DNA of 64,000 nucleotides from the NCBI GenBank assembly GCA_037042185.1, contig JAXQJY010000026.1:1054001-1118000 (forward strand), in the 5' to 3' direction. The notes below the pieces were generated by a model. It did not search any database. It saw only the letters and a list, made by a program, of their open reading frames with translations, and had not been told where the DNA came from. This document shows, piece after piece, positions 13,390-25,474 of this stretch. Each line of letters opens with the position of its first letter. Position 1 is the first letter of the stretch. The translations under genes and the position numbers were made by a program. This DNA comes from Sordariomycetes sp. S80-01Y. Lineage: Eukaryota > Ascomycota > Sordariomycetes.

Positions 13390-15356
13390 ATGGGAGTCTA
13401 CAACAAGCTCGCCGACCACATCAACGAGGTCGACGTCATCATCGCCGGTGGTAGGTGTGCCCATCAACAGAGCGAGAAAGCACTAATATCTGTGGGGTCC
13501 AGGCGGAACAGCAGCATGCGTGATCGCCGGCCGCTTGGCTGAGTCCGATCCAGGCCTCTCCATTCTCGTCATCGAGGGCGGCCAGGACAACCGCGGGATG
13601 CAGAACGTAGAGCACCCAGCCTTCTTCCTGGACCACCTGCAACCGACCAGCAAGAACACCCTGTTCTACAAGGGCAACAAGTCCGAGAAGCTCGGTGGAA
13701 GAGAGGCCATCGTGCCGTCTGGTGGCGTGCTCGGCGGCGGCTCGTCCATCAACTTCATGATGTACACGCGTGCTCAGCGCTCCGATTTCGATTCTTGGAA
13801 GACACCTGGGTGGTCAGCTGACGAGCTTCTGCCTTACATGAAAAAGGTCAGTTTTTGAGGGTCGCGGGGCCTTTGACTGACGGGTTGCAGCTCGAGACGT
13901 ACCACGGTCCCGGAGACAAGAAGGTCCACGGAGACTCAGGCCCAGTGCACGTTTCCGACGGCACGTTTCGATCCGAGTATTCGGAGAGCGAGTTCATCAA
14001 AGCCTCCCATGAGGTTGGATGGCCCGAGGTCACAGATCTGCAGACGCTCGACGCCAACAACGGAACGCAGCGGTGGCTGCGCACGGTTGGCAAGGACGGG
14101 AAGCGCCAGGATGCTGCCCGAGTCTACCTCCACGACAAGCTTGAAGGCGACAAGTACCCGAATCTTCACGTCCTGGTGGAGTCAAAGGTTGTCCGAGTCT
14201 TGTTAGACGACGACAAGCGCGCTGCTGGCGTGGAGTACACCCCCAACCCCGAGTTTCAGACCATGCTCGGGACGACCCAGCACCCAAAGAAACAAGTCAA
14301 GGCACGGAAGCTGGTTGTGGTGTCATGCGGAGCCTGCGGCACTCCTCCCGTCCTGGAAAGATCTGGACTTGGTGATTCTGCCATTCTCAAGAAGGCCGGA
14401 GTGCCCGTCCAGGTCGATCTGCCAGGTGTTGGCCGTGACTACCAAGATCATCAGCTGACTCTTCTCCCGTACTTTTCGAGCCTCAAGTCTCACGAGACGC
14501 TTGACGAGATCCTTAGAAACCCTGGCGGCCGCAAGGAGCTGATAGAGAAGAAAGACCCCCGTCTTGGCTGGAACTCGATCGACGCATGCTCCAAGCTGCG
14601 CCCCACCCAAGAAGACGTCGATGCCCTGGGACCGGAGTTCCAGGCCGCGTGGGAGAAGGACTTCAAGAACGCCCCTGACAGACCTCTCATGTTGATGGGC
14701 CTTGTTTCATGGCAAGTTCAGGATCCAACGTGCAGCGCCGCAAGCTAACAGCGCATAGTTTCCTGGGCGACCCCGCCAGCGTTCCCGAGGCCGGTTATCT
14801 CACTGTTGGAAACTACACCGCGTACCCTTACTCCAGAGGGCACATGCACATCACGGGACCCGAGGTCACGGATCCCCTGGACTTCGAGGTGGGGTTCCTG
14901 AACGACGACAACGACATCGACCTGAAGAAGCAAATGTGGGCGTACAAGAAGCAGCGGGAGATCATGCGCCGCACGGCCATGTTCCGAGGCGAGCTCGGGC
15001 CTGGTCACCCTGCCTTCCCCGAAGGATCGGCAGCGGCCTGCAGCGCTGTCGACGGCCCGCTCAAGGACGTCAAGGATATCCAGTACTCTGCCGAGGACGA
15101 CAAGGCCATCGAGCAGTGGATCCGGGAGAACGTCAACACGACGTGGCACTCCATAGCTACGGCCAAGATGGCGCCTCGCGAGCAGAACGGCGTCGTCGAC
15201 CCGAATCTGAATGTCTGGGGCACCAAGGGGTTGAAGATTGCGGACATGAGCATCCCTCCCATGAACATTGGTGCGAATCTCAACAACACGGCCTTGACGA
15301 TTGGCGAGAAGGCGGCAGACATCATCAAGAAGGAGCTTGGTCTCGTGGGTGCTTAG
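13390..15356 (+). CDS. GMC oxidoreductase, alcohol (methanol) oxidase type
   Basis: FAD enzyme that oxidises a primary alcohol to an aldehyde with release of hydrogen peroxide. Exons 13390-13450, 13503-13846, 13891-14711 and 14759-15356 give 607 aa. Intron 1 interrupts the FAD-binding motif GGGTAACVIAGR (about residues 20-31). The GMC signature GGGSSINFMMYTR, the second signature LVVVSCGACGTPPVLERSG and GVGRDYQDH follow in order as in yeast alcohol oxidase. The active-site pair is His539 (TTWHS) and Asn582 (GANLN). Intron 3 uses a GC donor (TG|GCAAGT). The protein ends at KELGLVGA, without the roughly 30-residue tail and peroxisomal targeting tripeptide of yeast methanol oxidase, so its location is open. 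It faces the amidase gene tail to tail, 67 bp apart. Substrate unknown; the methanol-oxidase clade is the best guess. Confidence 0.9.
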
Positions 15357-15423
15357 TGGATGGCGCATTCTTTAGCTAGGTAATACCAATTCAGACGCAT
15401 CAGGACGAGCGTGCCGACTACAT

Positions 15424-17233
15424 CTAGTTCCTCCCCATGGCCCGCTCAATCTCGACCAGCGCAGCAAGCACCTTCTCGTCGTGCTGCCTCCGCCCGATGA
15501 TCTGAAGATTAACAGGCGCGTGCGCGTACGTCTCAGGGTCGTACAGGTCGTAGCAGAACTTGTCCTCTGCATTCTTGGGCTGGTAGCCAACGTCCTTGGG
15601 GTCCTTCTGCGGGTCGACGGTAGTAACGGGGAAGACCGCACCGGGGTAGTCGAGCAGGTTCCAATTCGATGTGTAGCCCCAGTAACGGGACTGCTCGTGA
15701 GGGGGCGCAGCTCCGAAGGACGGAGGGCAGAGGATGACATCTACTTCTTGCCCATCTGCCGCCCCTGTCTCCGTCCAGGCCACGGCGTATGCGGTGCGGT
15801 ATTCTTCTCTCTCGGCAACGCGCTAGCAGCGGTTAGCCGGTGCCTCAAAGCATAACCTAAACACTCACCTCCCACAGCTCGTGCTGCGACAGTGCCTTGA
15901 CGGAGGGCTGCTCCTCAATGATAAACTTAGTCAGGGGCAGGACGGGCTCTCCGGTCTCCTTAAGCTTCCCGAGGACCTCCTCTCCGCCGTCAGGCCAGTA
16001 CAGCGACGAGGTAATCTCCCAACCCTTCTTGTGATTCAGCTTCTCACAGTCCCAGTCCACGACGGTCATGCCGGCCTTTTTACAGGCATCGGCAACCTCC
16101 TTGAGCGCGCGGAGCATGGGAGGGTGCGGCTTCACCACGCCGTCCCACCACTGGACCGCAACCTTCAGGGGCTTGGTGAAGCTGACGGGCGTCCAGGGCT
16201 TGGCGGTCAACGAAGGGTCGAGACGCCATGGCTCGCTTACCAAGGCAGCCTTCATGATGAGCTCAAGGCTTTCCCGGTCCGTGGTCATGGGCCCGGGTGT
16301 CGACATGATTGCCTCCTTTCCGATCATGTGGCCCCGGATGCCCAGAGAGGAGAGGCGCTTGTTCGTGGGCCTGAATCACTTAGCAAAGCACCTTGAGAGC
16401 AGTGGATGCTTACTTGAAGCCGTAGAGGCCGCAGTGGGCTGCTGGGCACCGGATGCTGCCTCCAATATCGCCGCCCATACCCTGCCTGCGTCAGATGAAG
16501 ACTCGCGTCGGGGTGCGCAACTCACCACAATGCTTCCCCTCATTCCGAGAAGGGCACTCTCGCCTCCAGAGCTTCCGCCAGGGGTCAATTTGCGGTTGTA
16601 CGGGTTGACCGTCCGGCCATAGACGTTGCTGATGGTCTCGAGGTGCATTATTGTCTGGGGCTGCGTCGTCCTGGCGTAGAAGACGCAGCCCTCGTTCCAC
16701 AGAGACTGGTAGAGGAGAGCTGGCGGGTGAGGCTTGCCGATCCAGCTGCAGCAGCTCGCGTTGGTGACGGCGCTGTTGGTGCTGCTGACGTAGCCATGGT
16801 GTTCCTTGGTAGAGATGGGTAGTCCGAAGAGCGTGCCCGTGGGCTCTGGCAAGGAGTCGAGGTGCTTTGCCCGAGCAATGGCCTCGTCCCAGAGAAGCTC
16901 CGTGAGACAGTTGGTCTGCTCCCTGTTAGCATGTGTCCCGGCGAGCGAGCTTCGAGGTTGTCATACCGCTTCATGAGCCAGTGCTGCGCGTCTGAGGAAC
17001 GCACGCGTGACCTCCTCAACCGATATCTCCCTGGCTTTAAGAGCAGCCAGCAGTCTCGGGGCGGGATAGCGTTCCGTCAGCTCGAGCTCGCGCTCGGAGA
17101 GAAATGCCGCGGGCAGGTCCCTTGAGTTGAGAGGCAACTCGGCGGGCAGCCCCTGGAGTTTGGGCTCGACCTTTGCAATCGAGGCATCACGCCTCGCCCG
17201 TTCCTCGGCGACCTTCTGCTCCCAGATGGCCAT
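15424..17233 (-). CDS. amidase, acetamidase (AmdS) type
   Basis: Hydrolyses a carboxamide to acid plus ammonia or amine. Five exons (17233-16967, 16915-16526, 16481-16414, 16370-15869, 15822-15424) give 541 aa, matching fungal acetamidases of about 545 aa. The amidase-signature Ser-cisSer-Lys triad is complete: Lys in LPISTKEHHG, cis-Ser in TPGGSSGGE and the nucleophile in GGDIGGSIRCPA. The N-terminal helix (AIWEQKVAEERARRDASI) and the C-terminal DYPGAVFPVTTV and INLQIIGRRQHDE-like block are typical of the AmdS group. The divergent Zn2Cys6 gene shares its 523-bp promoter, and the alcohol oxidase gene is convergent. This group accepts many amides, so acetamide is not assured as the substrate; the gene neighbourhood suggests an amide of beta-alanine (inference). 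Confidence 0.93.
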
Positions 17234-17756
17234 GGTGATTCAGCGTGCGAGGCGTTGTCGTGACTGATATCCGATGAGGGGCAATCGTACGGCGGAGTGG
17301 CGGATACAAACTGGGGTACGTCCTCAATGCGAAGACTATCGAGCGATGAACAGGAGTGCAGGCACAAGTAAGACGCAATCCAGAACAGCTGACTGGGGGT
17401 TGTTGGAACGCGGGAGGGGAGATCTCGCCTCGATGGTCTTATTAGGGGCTCGGCTGGGCGGGCGATAGCACCAAACCCCATCGATCGAAGCCCCTATCAG
17501 CCCCGTTCCAGCGCCGACAGACGTCCCTGGCACCTGTAATGGCGAGCGATAGCGGCCCACAGCGGCGTGGACGGAGGTGGGGTAGTGCCGTAACGTCGGG
17601 GCCTCGCGCTAGCGAGGGGCGCTGTTAGGGGTTCTCCAACGGCGCCCGTCCCCGCCGTCGTATTAATCTGGCCTCCCCGCCCCGATTACGCTGAACACGC
17701 GCAGTCATCCCGCAGCACTCTTCCAGCAACACGCCCGCGCTCACCACCTCGCCGTC
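17234..17756. promoter_or_regulatory. divergent promoter, amidase and Zn2Cys6 regulator
   Basis: 523 bp between two outward-facing starts. Several CGG triplets lie at about 17550-17600, the half-site used by Zn2Cys6 proteins, and an inverted repeat sits at 17602-17617. No open frame of note. Autoregulation and control of the amidase by the neighbour are plausible but not shown. Confidence 0.5.
17602..17617. promoter_or_regulatory. inverted repeat in divergent promoter
   Basis: CCTCGC, a GCTA spacer, then GCGAGG: a perfect 6-bp inverted repeat about 140 bp from the regulator start and 370 bp from the amidase start. A candidate operator for a dimeric regulator. Confidence 0.3.
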
Positions 17757-19392
17757 ATGACGCCAACTGCAGGGCAATCTACGCGTTCAGGGCCGCCCCG
17801 AAGACGGGTTGGGTCCAGACACGACAAGACAGGCTGCCTGACCTGTCGTTATCGGTTCGCCAGGCCCCTCCCCTTTCCGCCGGACCGATGCTGACCTGCG
17901 CCCTGCCCTGGGCGCGATAGGCGCAAGAAGTGTGTTGAGAACACCTTTCCCAACTGCGGAGCGTGCATGCGCTTGAATCTGAAGTGCATCCGCGCGCCCG
18001 TGCGCAACGTGCTGCCGACCGGCTCAGCAGACGCCCAAGGTCCGGGCCACTCGACCAGCCCGAGTCAGCCCTATCCCGAGACGGCAGCCCCCCTGAATCA
18101 AGGGCTTCAGCCGTGCACCTGGACAGGCACTGCTGCGTCCGGGGAACGCGTGGAGTCCCCGCATCACCGCCACGTGTTCCGCTACTATGTGACGGTTCTG
18201 GCGTACCATCTCACAGTGAGCGAGAGGTTCAACTCCTTCCTTTCAGGTAAGCGAGACGTGCCGCGTGGGAAGTGCTGGGCTGACGGTCTGAGCTCTGCTG
18301 CCCATGGCGATGGAATCGCCGCCCCTTCGCGATTCCCTCCTCGCCTTTGCCGCAGGGCACCTCTCTCTAACCGACCGATCGTACAAGCTGCCTGCCTTGG
18401 AAGCCCGGTCACGGGCTCTATGTAGTCTTGCTAAGTCGGTCAATATGTCTCTGGACGAGATAGGACACCGCGAGGCCAACGTGGCGGCTTGCCTCACGTT
18501 CGTGCTGCACGACGTAGGAGTCGAAGCCCAAGGGGGATGGGAGGGTCATCTGAAAGCGGCGCAGCATATCATCATGACCGCAAAGGCAGTCTCGAGCTCA
18601 GGGAAAGTCCTGGAAGGGCCAGATGCCTTCAAGACGAGCTCGGAGGGAGAATGGATCCTGCGGAATTTCGCCTACCACGACATCATCGGGTGCATCACTA
18701 TGCGAAAACGACCGCTGCTCGGCGCGGCCTACCTGAGCGACATTGCCGATGTTGTGGACAGCTACATCGGAGTCGCCACGGACCTGCTCGTCTACGCCGC
18801 CGAGGTTGGGCGCGTCGAGGAAGAGACGTATGTCGAAGAGGGTACGCCTCCCGATGGCGTCCGACAGAAGGTCACGACCTTTCACCGGCGATGCGCAGAC
18901 CTTGAGCAGCGGCTGCAGACCTGGAAGTGCCAGGACGGCGCAGCGACCGAGTTGGCTGCCGTGGCTTATGCGTATCGAAGCGCCATCCTCATTGTCCTGT
19001 ACAGGCTGGTGCGAGGCAGGTTAAGGGCGGGCTACTTCTCCAGCGTGAGCGACGCAGCTTGCAATATCCGGGCGAGCGAGTCAATACGAGGCAAGATAGA
19101 CAAGCACGTCAAGACCATCCTCGTCCACGTCGCGGAAGTGCCGCTGGGAGCCACACCGGAGTCGCCGCTGCTGTTTCCGCTCTTCATCGCCGGCGGCGAG
19201 GCGTTGCATGAAGAACAGATGGAAGCAGTCCGAAAGAGGCTGCTGAACACGTTGAAGCAGAGGCGGTTCCAGAACATCTGCACGGCGCTGGAGGTCTTGG
19301 AGGATCTATGGCGGCGGCGTGGAATAGGTGAGCCAGACGTTGACTGGTCCGATGTTCTGGATGCGAGCGGGAAGCATCTCCTCTTGACATGA
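17757..19392 (+). CDS. Zn2Cys6 transcription factor
   Basis: Nuclear DNA-binding regulator. Exons 17757-17854, 17921-18246 and 18293-19392 give 507 aa. The N-terminal cluster is CX2CX6CX7CX2CX6C (CLTCRYRRKKC then CGAC and LKC, about residues 29-55), and intron 1 cuts it between two arginines. A basic N-terminus (PPRRRVGSRHDK) precedes it. After a Ser/Pro-rich linker comes a helical fungal-specific regulatory domain of the PF11951 type, starting near FRYYVTVLAYHLTVSERFN and running to the C-terminus with HLKAAQHIIM and FQNICTALEVLEDLWRRR. Length and layout are normal. It diverges from the amidase and converges on an anion permease gene, so it is the obvious candidate local regulator of these genes (inference). 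Confidence 0.92.
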
Positions 19393-19697
19393 GGCCTCAA
19401 AAGATGGATATTCTGATCCGCAAGAATTATACGCTCCTGGACATTTGTGCTCATTGCATGCGGTGCTTGGGACTCTTCGCGGCAACTGCACAGCCCCACG
19501 CATGCCCAAGCCCAGCAGACAAGGGCGATCGGAAAGCCTACGAAAGAGTCGAGAGCCGGGACCCAGCTACTCAAAAGACAGGACAGTCGAAAAGATTCAA
19601 ATATGGAATGTGCACAAGATGAAAGTGTATCAAGAGGTATGTACTGCCGTTGCTCGCCAAACTCGCCATGGCGACTGACCGCATCCGCCACGCCGTC
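19393..19697. other. short convergent gap
   Basis: 305 bp between the convergent ends of the regulator and permease genes. Presumably the two 3' untranslated regions; no other feature seen. Confidence 0.6.
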
Positions 19698-21323
19698 TCA
19701 CAATATGTACTCGAAATCGAGCGACTTGTCCCCAATCTGTCCGTTGTCCGTGATGCCCTCAGCCCTCTGCTTGGCCTTGATCTGGTTGCGTCTCCGGAGA
19801 AGGAAGTAGATGATGGCCACGCCGAGCCCAGCGACGAACTCCATCGACAGACTGATGGCGTTCCCCAGGATGAAGCTGAATATGTTAGCACTGACTCCTC
19901 GTGGCTTGTGGGCCGCGGAACTAACCGAGGGGCTGTGTAGTTGGGGTAGACCTGGCTGGCCGCCACGCCGGAGATGTTGGCGATGGACAGGACGATGGGC
20001 AGGGCTGCGCTGCGCTTGTAGTCGGGCTTGATGTTGTTGGAGACCCACGCGAGCACCAGCGTGTTGTACGTGTAGACTCCCGAGCAGAGGAACATTGCGA
20101 AGAAGCCGGCGCCGACGCTGGCAGTGCCGATGACGATGGCGTAGCCGATGATGACGACGATGGGCACCAGGGCGGCGAAGATGGCTCGCTTGCCGACGCG
20201 GTCCGAGAGCCATGTGACGGCGCCGAGGAAGATGCACGCCACGACGTAGACGGGAATGGTCAGGTAGTTAACCTGGAGAGACTCGAAGCCCATGCCGCGG
20301 ATGATGGTGGGCAGGAAGATGCCGAAGCCGAACAGCGGGATGCCTGCGCAGAAGATGCTGAGAGCGCTGATCCAGACGACGACGTCCGTCAGCGCCATGA
20401 CGACGTACGACCAGGAGAATCCCTCGTCCTCGCCCGTGTAGGCAACGTCACGCTTGATCCTCTGCTCGATGAGGGCGTTCTCTTCCTTGCTGAGGAACCA
20501 GGCGCTGGAGGCGCTCTTCGGCAGAGTCAGGAAGGCCACGATGCCAAGGAAGAGCGAGATGGCGCCTTCGACGATGAAGAGCCACCTCCACGCCTCCAGC
20601 CCTTGCCTGGCACCCATGCGCTGGATGCCGTAGGCGATGAGCCCTCCGAAGGCTCCCGAGATGGCGGTAGCGCCGTACAGGGTCGCGACGCGTTTTCCCT
20701 GGCTGCGGCGCGGGTAGATCGTCGAGATGAGGAAGGTCAGGGCCGGGACGAGACCAGCTTCGGTCGCACCGAGGAGCAGACGGCAGGCGATGACCTGATG
20801 GTAGTTATGGCAGAAGCCCGTGCCGATGGTGATGGCGCTCCAGCCGATGATGGCGATGGCGAGGACCCAGTTGGCGCCGTACCTCTTGACGGCGATGACC
20901 CAGGGCAGCTCGAAGACGACGTAGGTGACGTAGAAGAGGGACGAGATATTGGCGAACTCGTTGCCCTTCAAGCCCAGGTCCTCCTCGAAGCCAAAGATGC
21001 GAGCGTTTCCTGATGGGGGTTAGCAAGAGAATCGATCTCTTAGAGCAGGATTCCGCTGCTCCAAACTACATACCAATGTTGGTCCGGTCGAGGTAGGACA
21101 AGATCATGATGATGACCAGCTGGGGCATGAAAAACATGTCAAACTTTCGAACGACCTTGCTCTCCTTCGCAGGGTCGATGTAGATTGCGGCAACGGTGCC
21201 GTCGGTGGACCCCGGCATGTTGTCGACAGACTCCTCAGGCACCTTCATGTTGGCGGACTCCTCGGTTGATTTCAAGTTGCTCCCAGAGCCCTCGAGAGTC
21301 TTCAGATTGCGGTCTTCAGCCAT
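19698..21323 (-). CDS. anion:cation symporter family permease (Dal5/Fen2/Tna1-like)
   Basis: Plasma-membrane MFS importer of organic anions. Exons 21323-21074, 21009-19926 and 19875-19698 give 503 aa with 12 predicted segments and a hydrophilic N-tail of about 65 residues. Family marks are YLDRTNIGNARIFG at the end of TM1, NISSLFYVTYVVFELPW, the long conserved RLLLGATEAGLVPALTFLIS, and WRWLFIVEGAIS at the end of TM6. The loop 8-9 motif A copy reads WLSDRVGKR. Relatives carry allantoate, pantothenate, nicotinate, biotin precursors or ureidosuccinate; the substrate is usually a small carboxylate with an amide or ureido group. The setting between an amidase/regulator pair and an omega-aminotransferase suggests import of an amide for catabolism (inference). 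Confidence 0.92.
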
Positions 21324-23032
21324 TGTGAGGACGAGAGAAGTTGAGGTGCGAAGCGTCAGCAGATGTGGAGGCTCAGCGATAACGAAGCCGCGAAGGAACA
21401 CTCAGGTGGATCTTGCAACGGGAACAAAGTATCTCCGCACTCACAAAGAGCAACTTGGGTCTTCGTGTACGATGAAGAGCAGAGCTCGGATATCCTGAGG
21501 AAGCAGGACTGCGGGAGAGGCTCGCCAATCGTATAAATACAGTCCGCGGCTGTGAGCAGCCCTCGCCCAGCGCCGGCGCGAGGCCCCACCTCCACATTCG
21601 TTATGGGGACGTCGGACCCGGCAATCCGTGCACGCGCTACGCGGCTGCGCTCGTGGACCCATCTTCTCCAATAATTGGCGTGGCCTTTATCAGGACGTAA
21701 CGATACGGGGTGGAACTCGTCGAGACGCCAACTACGCCGGACCCTCCTTGCATGGCTGGGCGTTGCTCGCTGACCAGGGCGTGCTACCAAGGGAGTGATT
21801 CGTTACCACGAGATGGTCTGTTGGACGAGTGGTCCCCTGATGGCGTTGCGGAGTGCTCGAGATATGCTGGGGCTCGACCATTGGTTTTTCTCTGCCTTTC
21901 TATCTCGGTGTATCAGCAGCTTGTTTCCCCCACAGCGAGGTCCTGTTCAAGCTGGACCCAATGGCAAGTGTAGCCAGCATCCAGCGCAATCAGAGGCGGC
22001 GGTGTAGTGTCATGGGGTAATTCACAGGGGATTGGACTCCTGCATTTGAAGACGACGCTGTGATGTGCCTATTGACTTGGGCTACGGCCGCAGCTTCAGC
22101 TAAGAGCCAGCCTTAAGCTCGTTATAATCTCTGTACGATCGGTCAGCCTCGCTTGTAGTAGTTGCGGCCGTCAGATGAGTGTTTTGACTAGCGCTATCTG
22201 GCTCTCTTGTCGTTTCGAAAGGAAATTTCGCGCGTGCTGATGGTGGCAACTATGTACAAGTCAGGCAGCCTGTGTAGAGAACTACTTCGCTTGGAAGTTG
22301 GAGATAGGTGACCCTATGGGAGATGGTCTACGTTTGAGGAAGACTTAAATTATCTTCCTATCGAGACCCGCGGGGGATCAATGGCTGCCGCCAGGTGCTT
22401 CTTCCTTGAGTGGCTTTCGACGGCCGAAGACGTCACACGAGCCGAGCGTCCCATCGCGCCTGCCAGGCAGGTCAGAGTCGATGGATCCGGGCTCACCCAG
22501 GAGCTCCTCTGTGCCGAGACTTGGCCTACGTGCATCACTGCGCGCGGCCACGAAATCCTGAGTCGCGTAGGGCAAAGAGTGGATTGCCGATGCCGGGCGT
22601 CTAGGTCGACAGAGACGATTCCGGGCTCCCAAAACACCGCGGACTGATATGCCTGCCTAGCGCCATTGACTAAAACGCAGCCAATCAGGCGAGGCAGCGC
22701 CAATTACGCCGTGCTTGCCACGTGCGCCGGACCGAGCTCCACAGCACTTACGCCCGGCCAATCGACTACGGTGTCCACGATAGGTCCGTCCCAAAAAGGC
22801 AAAGGGTCGGTGGGAAGCCGCACCGCTTGGGCCACAGGAGAGAGCGTAGAGCCGCCTGGAACCGAGATCACCGTGAACGGAGGCTGGGACGGTTAGGAAC
22901 TCTACGACAATCAGAGACAATACTGATAGGCATCGAATAACGACTGAATTACGCTGAGATTGGAACACAGGCTCAACGTCCACTATGTGAGGCTCGAGTC
23001 TGCGCGCCTGCCATCCCTGTGCACGACGACTG
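21324..23032. other. permease promoter and intergenic
   Basis: 1.7 kb between the permease start and the 3' end of the aminotransferase gene, both on the minus strand. A TATA-like TATTTATA (minus-strand sense, 21532-21539) lies about 210 bp upstream of the permease ATG. Short overlapping open frames only; no gene supported. Confidence 0.55.
21532..21539 (-). promoter_or_regulatory. TATA-like element upstream of permease
   Basis: Read on the minus strand this is TATTTATA, about 210 bp upstream of the permease ATG at 21323. It is the only clear TATA-like motif nearby; the leader would be long. Confidence 0.3.
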
Positions 23033-24784
23033 CTAAATCTTCTCAAACGCCCGATTCACTGCTTCCCTGACCTTTGACGCTATCCTCTCCACATCCGCCT
23101 TCTTGCTGGTGTAGGCAGGCGCGAGAAGTGCGTGGTCACCATTGATGCCGTCCTTGGTACCGGTGCCCGGATACAGGCTGATGCCGATGTCGTTGAGCGC
23201 CGTCGAGTGGACTTTGCCTGCGATGCCGGCCGAGGGCGGGAAGGGCTCCTTTGTCTTTTTATCGGCCACAAATTCGAGCTAGAACAGCGTTAGATACCGT
23301 CATATTCTCATGATGCTTGCGTTTAAGTAGACTCACCGACCAGAAAAAGCCCCTGCCTCTGATGTTGCCTACGTGCGGGTGGTCATCGAGATGCTTATGC
23401 AGAAGCTCCCCCAGGTACTTTCCGTTTACGCGGACATTCTCCACGAGATTCTCCTCCGCCATGATGCGTTGAATCTCCAGAGCAGCGGCGCATCCAACTG
23501 GGTGGCCCTGGTAGGTATGGCCATGGGAAAAGGCGCTGGGTCGTGTCAGCTACGTGACGCACGATGATGTTGAGACTCACCCGCTTCCGTCTTTCAGAGC
23601 ATCTGCCACGCGGTGATTGATCAACATGCCGGCAACCGGGGCATAGCCTCCTCCCAGGCCTTTGGCAATGGTCTGGATGTCAGGCACGACGCCTTCCTGC
23701 TCCCATGCGTGCAGCGAGCCAACACGGCCCATACCAGACATGACTTCTGTTCGGAGTTCAGCGCAGCTCATGCCTTCTTCGATCTCCACGTACCGTCCAG
23801 AATAAGCAGGGCTCCGTACTTCTGGCAGACCTTCTTCATAGCCTTAAAGTAGCCTTCAGGGGCGGGGACGGTTCCGATGGTCTGTCGATTAGCACAGAAA
23901 GACCCGAATGACAACAAGACTTACCGCTCCAACGACAGGCTCCGCGACAAAAGCACACACCGTGTCTGCGCCAACCTCCTGGAACTTTTGGTCCAGCTCC
24001 TCTGCTAGCTGCTGAACATACTGCTCCGTGGTTTGTCCGTCGGTCTTGCCGCGATACTCGTTGGCGGCCGAAACACGGTGAATATTATCCAAGAGCATGT
24101 CCTGGAAGAGGTTTCTCCTCCCGACGTGACCGCTCATAGATAGGGACCCCAGGGTTGTGCCATGGTATGAGCCCTCCCGAGCGATAAAGTTGACTCGTTT
24201 CGTCTGCTTGGGGCTCAGCTCCACGTAGTACTGCCTTGCCATCTTCATGGCAGACTCCATAGCCTCGGATCCTGGCCGTCGTCAGAAAATACCGATTGTT
24301 ATCACAGAGACTCACCTGAGCACATGATGTATGCCTTGGCCATCTCCCCCCTCGTGCCCTCGATGAGGTTCGCAGCCAGCTGCTCGCCAATAGGGGTCCC
24401 GAAGAACATTGAATTGCAGTAGGAGAACTTATCAATCTGCTCGACCATCGCGTTCTTGACCCTCTCGTTGTTGTAGCCGATGCAGGCCACCCCCGCGCCG
24501 CAGGTCGTGTCCTCCATCGTCTGGCCATTCGAGAACCTGACATTGGTTCCCCTGGCCGCGACGACCTGCAAAGGTGCCGATTTCAGCGTGCGGTGAAGAA
24601 CCGCGCTGGACTCTGTTGCGAAGCCCAAAGGCGAGTTCTCCAGATCCGGTGTGTTCAACGCCGCTGCAGCGGCGGCATATTGTCTTTTGAAAGCCTGTGG
24701 TGCGCTGGAACCCAATGCTGTGGCGGGTGCACCAGCACGGCGCAGAAGCAACTGGAGGTGCCTAGGTAATATTGGGGTCAACAT
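23033..24784 (-). CDS. mitochondrial class-III omega-aminotransferase
   Basis: PLP enzyme that moves an omega-amino group (beta-alanine, GABA or similar) to a keto acid. Six exons (24784-24316, 24271-23925, 23881-23794, 23746-23581, 23535-23337, 23278-23033) give 504 aa. An Arg/Leu/Ala-rich N-terminus (MLTPILPRHLQLLLRRAGAP) predicts mitochondrial import. Core motifs are NGQTMEDTTCGAGV, CSGSEAMESAMKMARQYY, GSYHGTTLGSLSMSG, LLILDEVMSGMGR (the Asp that binds the PLP nitrogen, split by intron 3) and the Schiff-base lysine in TIAKGLGGGYAPV, then FSHGHTYQGHPVGCAA. Length is 40-50 residues above bacterial forms, explained by the presequence. It is divergent from the semialdehyde dehydrogenase gene, which would use its product if the substrate is beta-alanine or beta-aminoisobutyrate. 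DAPA or acetylornithine aminotransferase is less likely. Confidence 0.92.
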
Positions 24785-25474
24785 GGCTATTGCTTGAGCT
24801 CTGAAGACGAGGATACAAGACCGTTTGCTGTGCTGGAAGGAGGTCAATCGCAGGCCCCAGCGGCTTGATAAGGATAATACGAGGGGAAGCCTGGGGAAGC
24901 CATCATTGATGGTCGATAAGCTAAAGCCACGAAAGACCGACCCCGGTATCCAACAGCATAGCTAATTCCAGAAGCGGCGTTAGACGCGCAGAGCATCTGG
25001 GTGGATCCTGCAGGTGCTTCTTAGTCTTGTTTTCCATATCGCCTCCCCCTCCCGTATTAGCCTTATCAAAGGTCGAAGAAACTCGAATGTAGCGTGAATG
25101 GCGTCAATCCGGAACCGGCGATGACTATGCGCATAAGTTACGCCGTTTACGCTCGTATCTTACGTGCGCCAGGCTCCACTCGGCGTCAATTATGGATTCG
25201 CGGGCGAGGGGGAGGCCGCATATCTGGTGCGGCCTTGGCCGCGCTTACATGATGCGAACAGCGATTGGTGGCCACGTGCATCCAAGGTGCTAGTCTGGGG
25301 ATGAGAATCCGCGAGAGACTCCATAGTCGCCATGTTAGTCGGAGCTGCGAGGCCGGTGGCTGAAGAAGGCGAGAGAACATGTAGTCGCTGCCATCTGAGC
25401 GCCTCAAAACCGGGCCATGCGCTCGTCCAGTCCGGCTTTTTCGTCTAAAGCCTCGAAACTCATCATTACCAGAT
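24785..25474. promoter_or_regulatory. divergent promoter, aminotransferase and MMSDH
   Basis: 690 bp between two outward-facing starts. It holds three HGATAR sites: TGATAA at 24866-24871, CGATAA at 24914-24919 and TTATCA (reverse TGATAA) at 25063-25068. AreA/NIT2-type GATA factors use pairs of such sites for nitrogen control, which would suit an amino-group-releasing pathway. An ATTGG (reverse CCAAT) occurs at about 25264. Confidence 0.45.
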
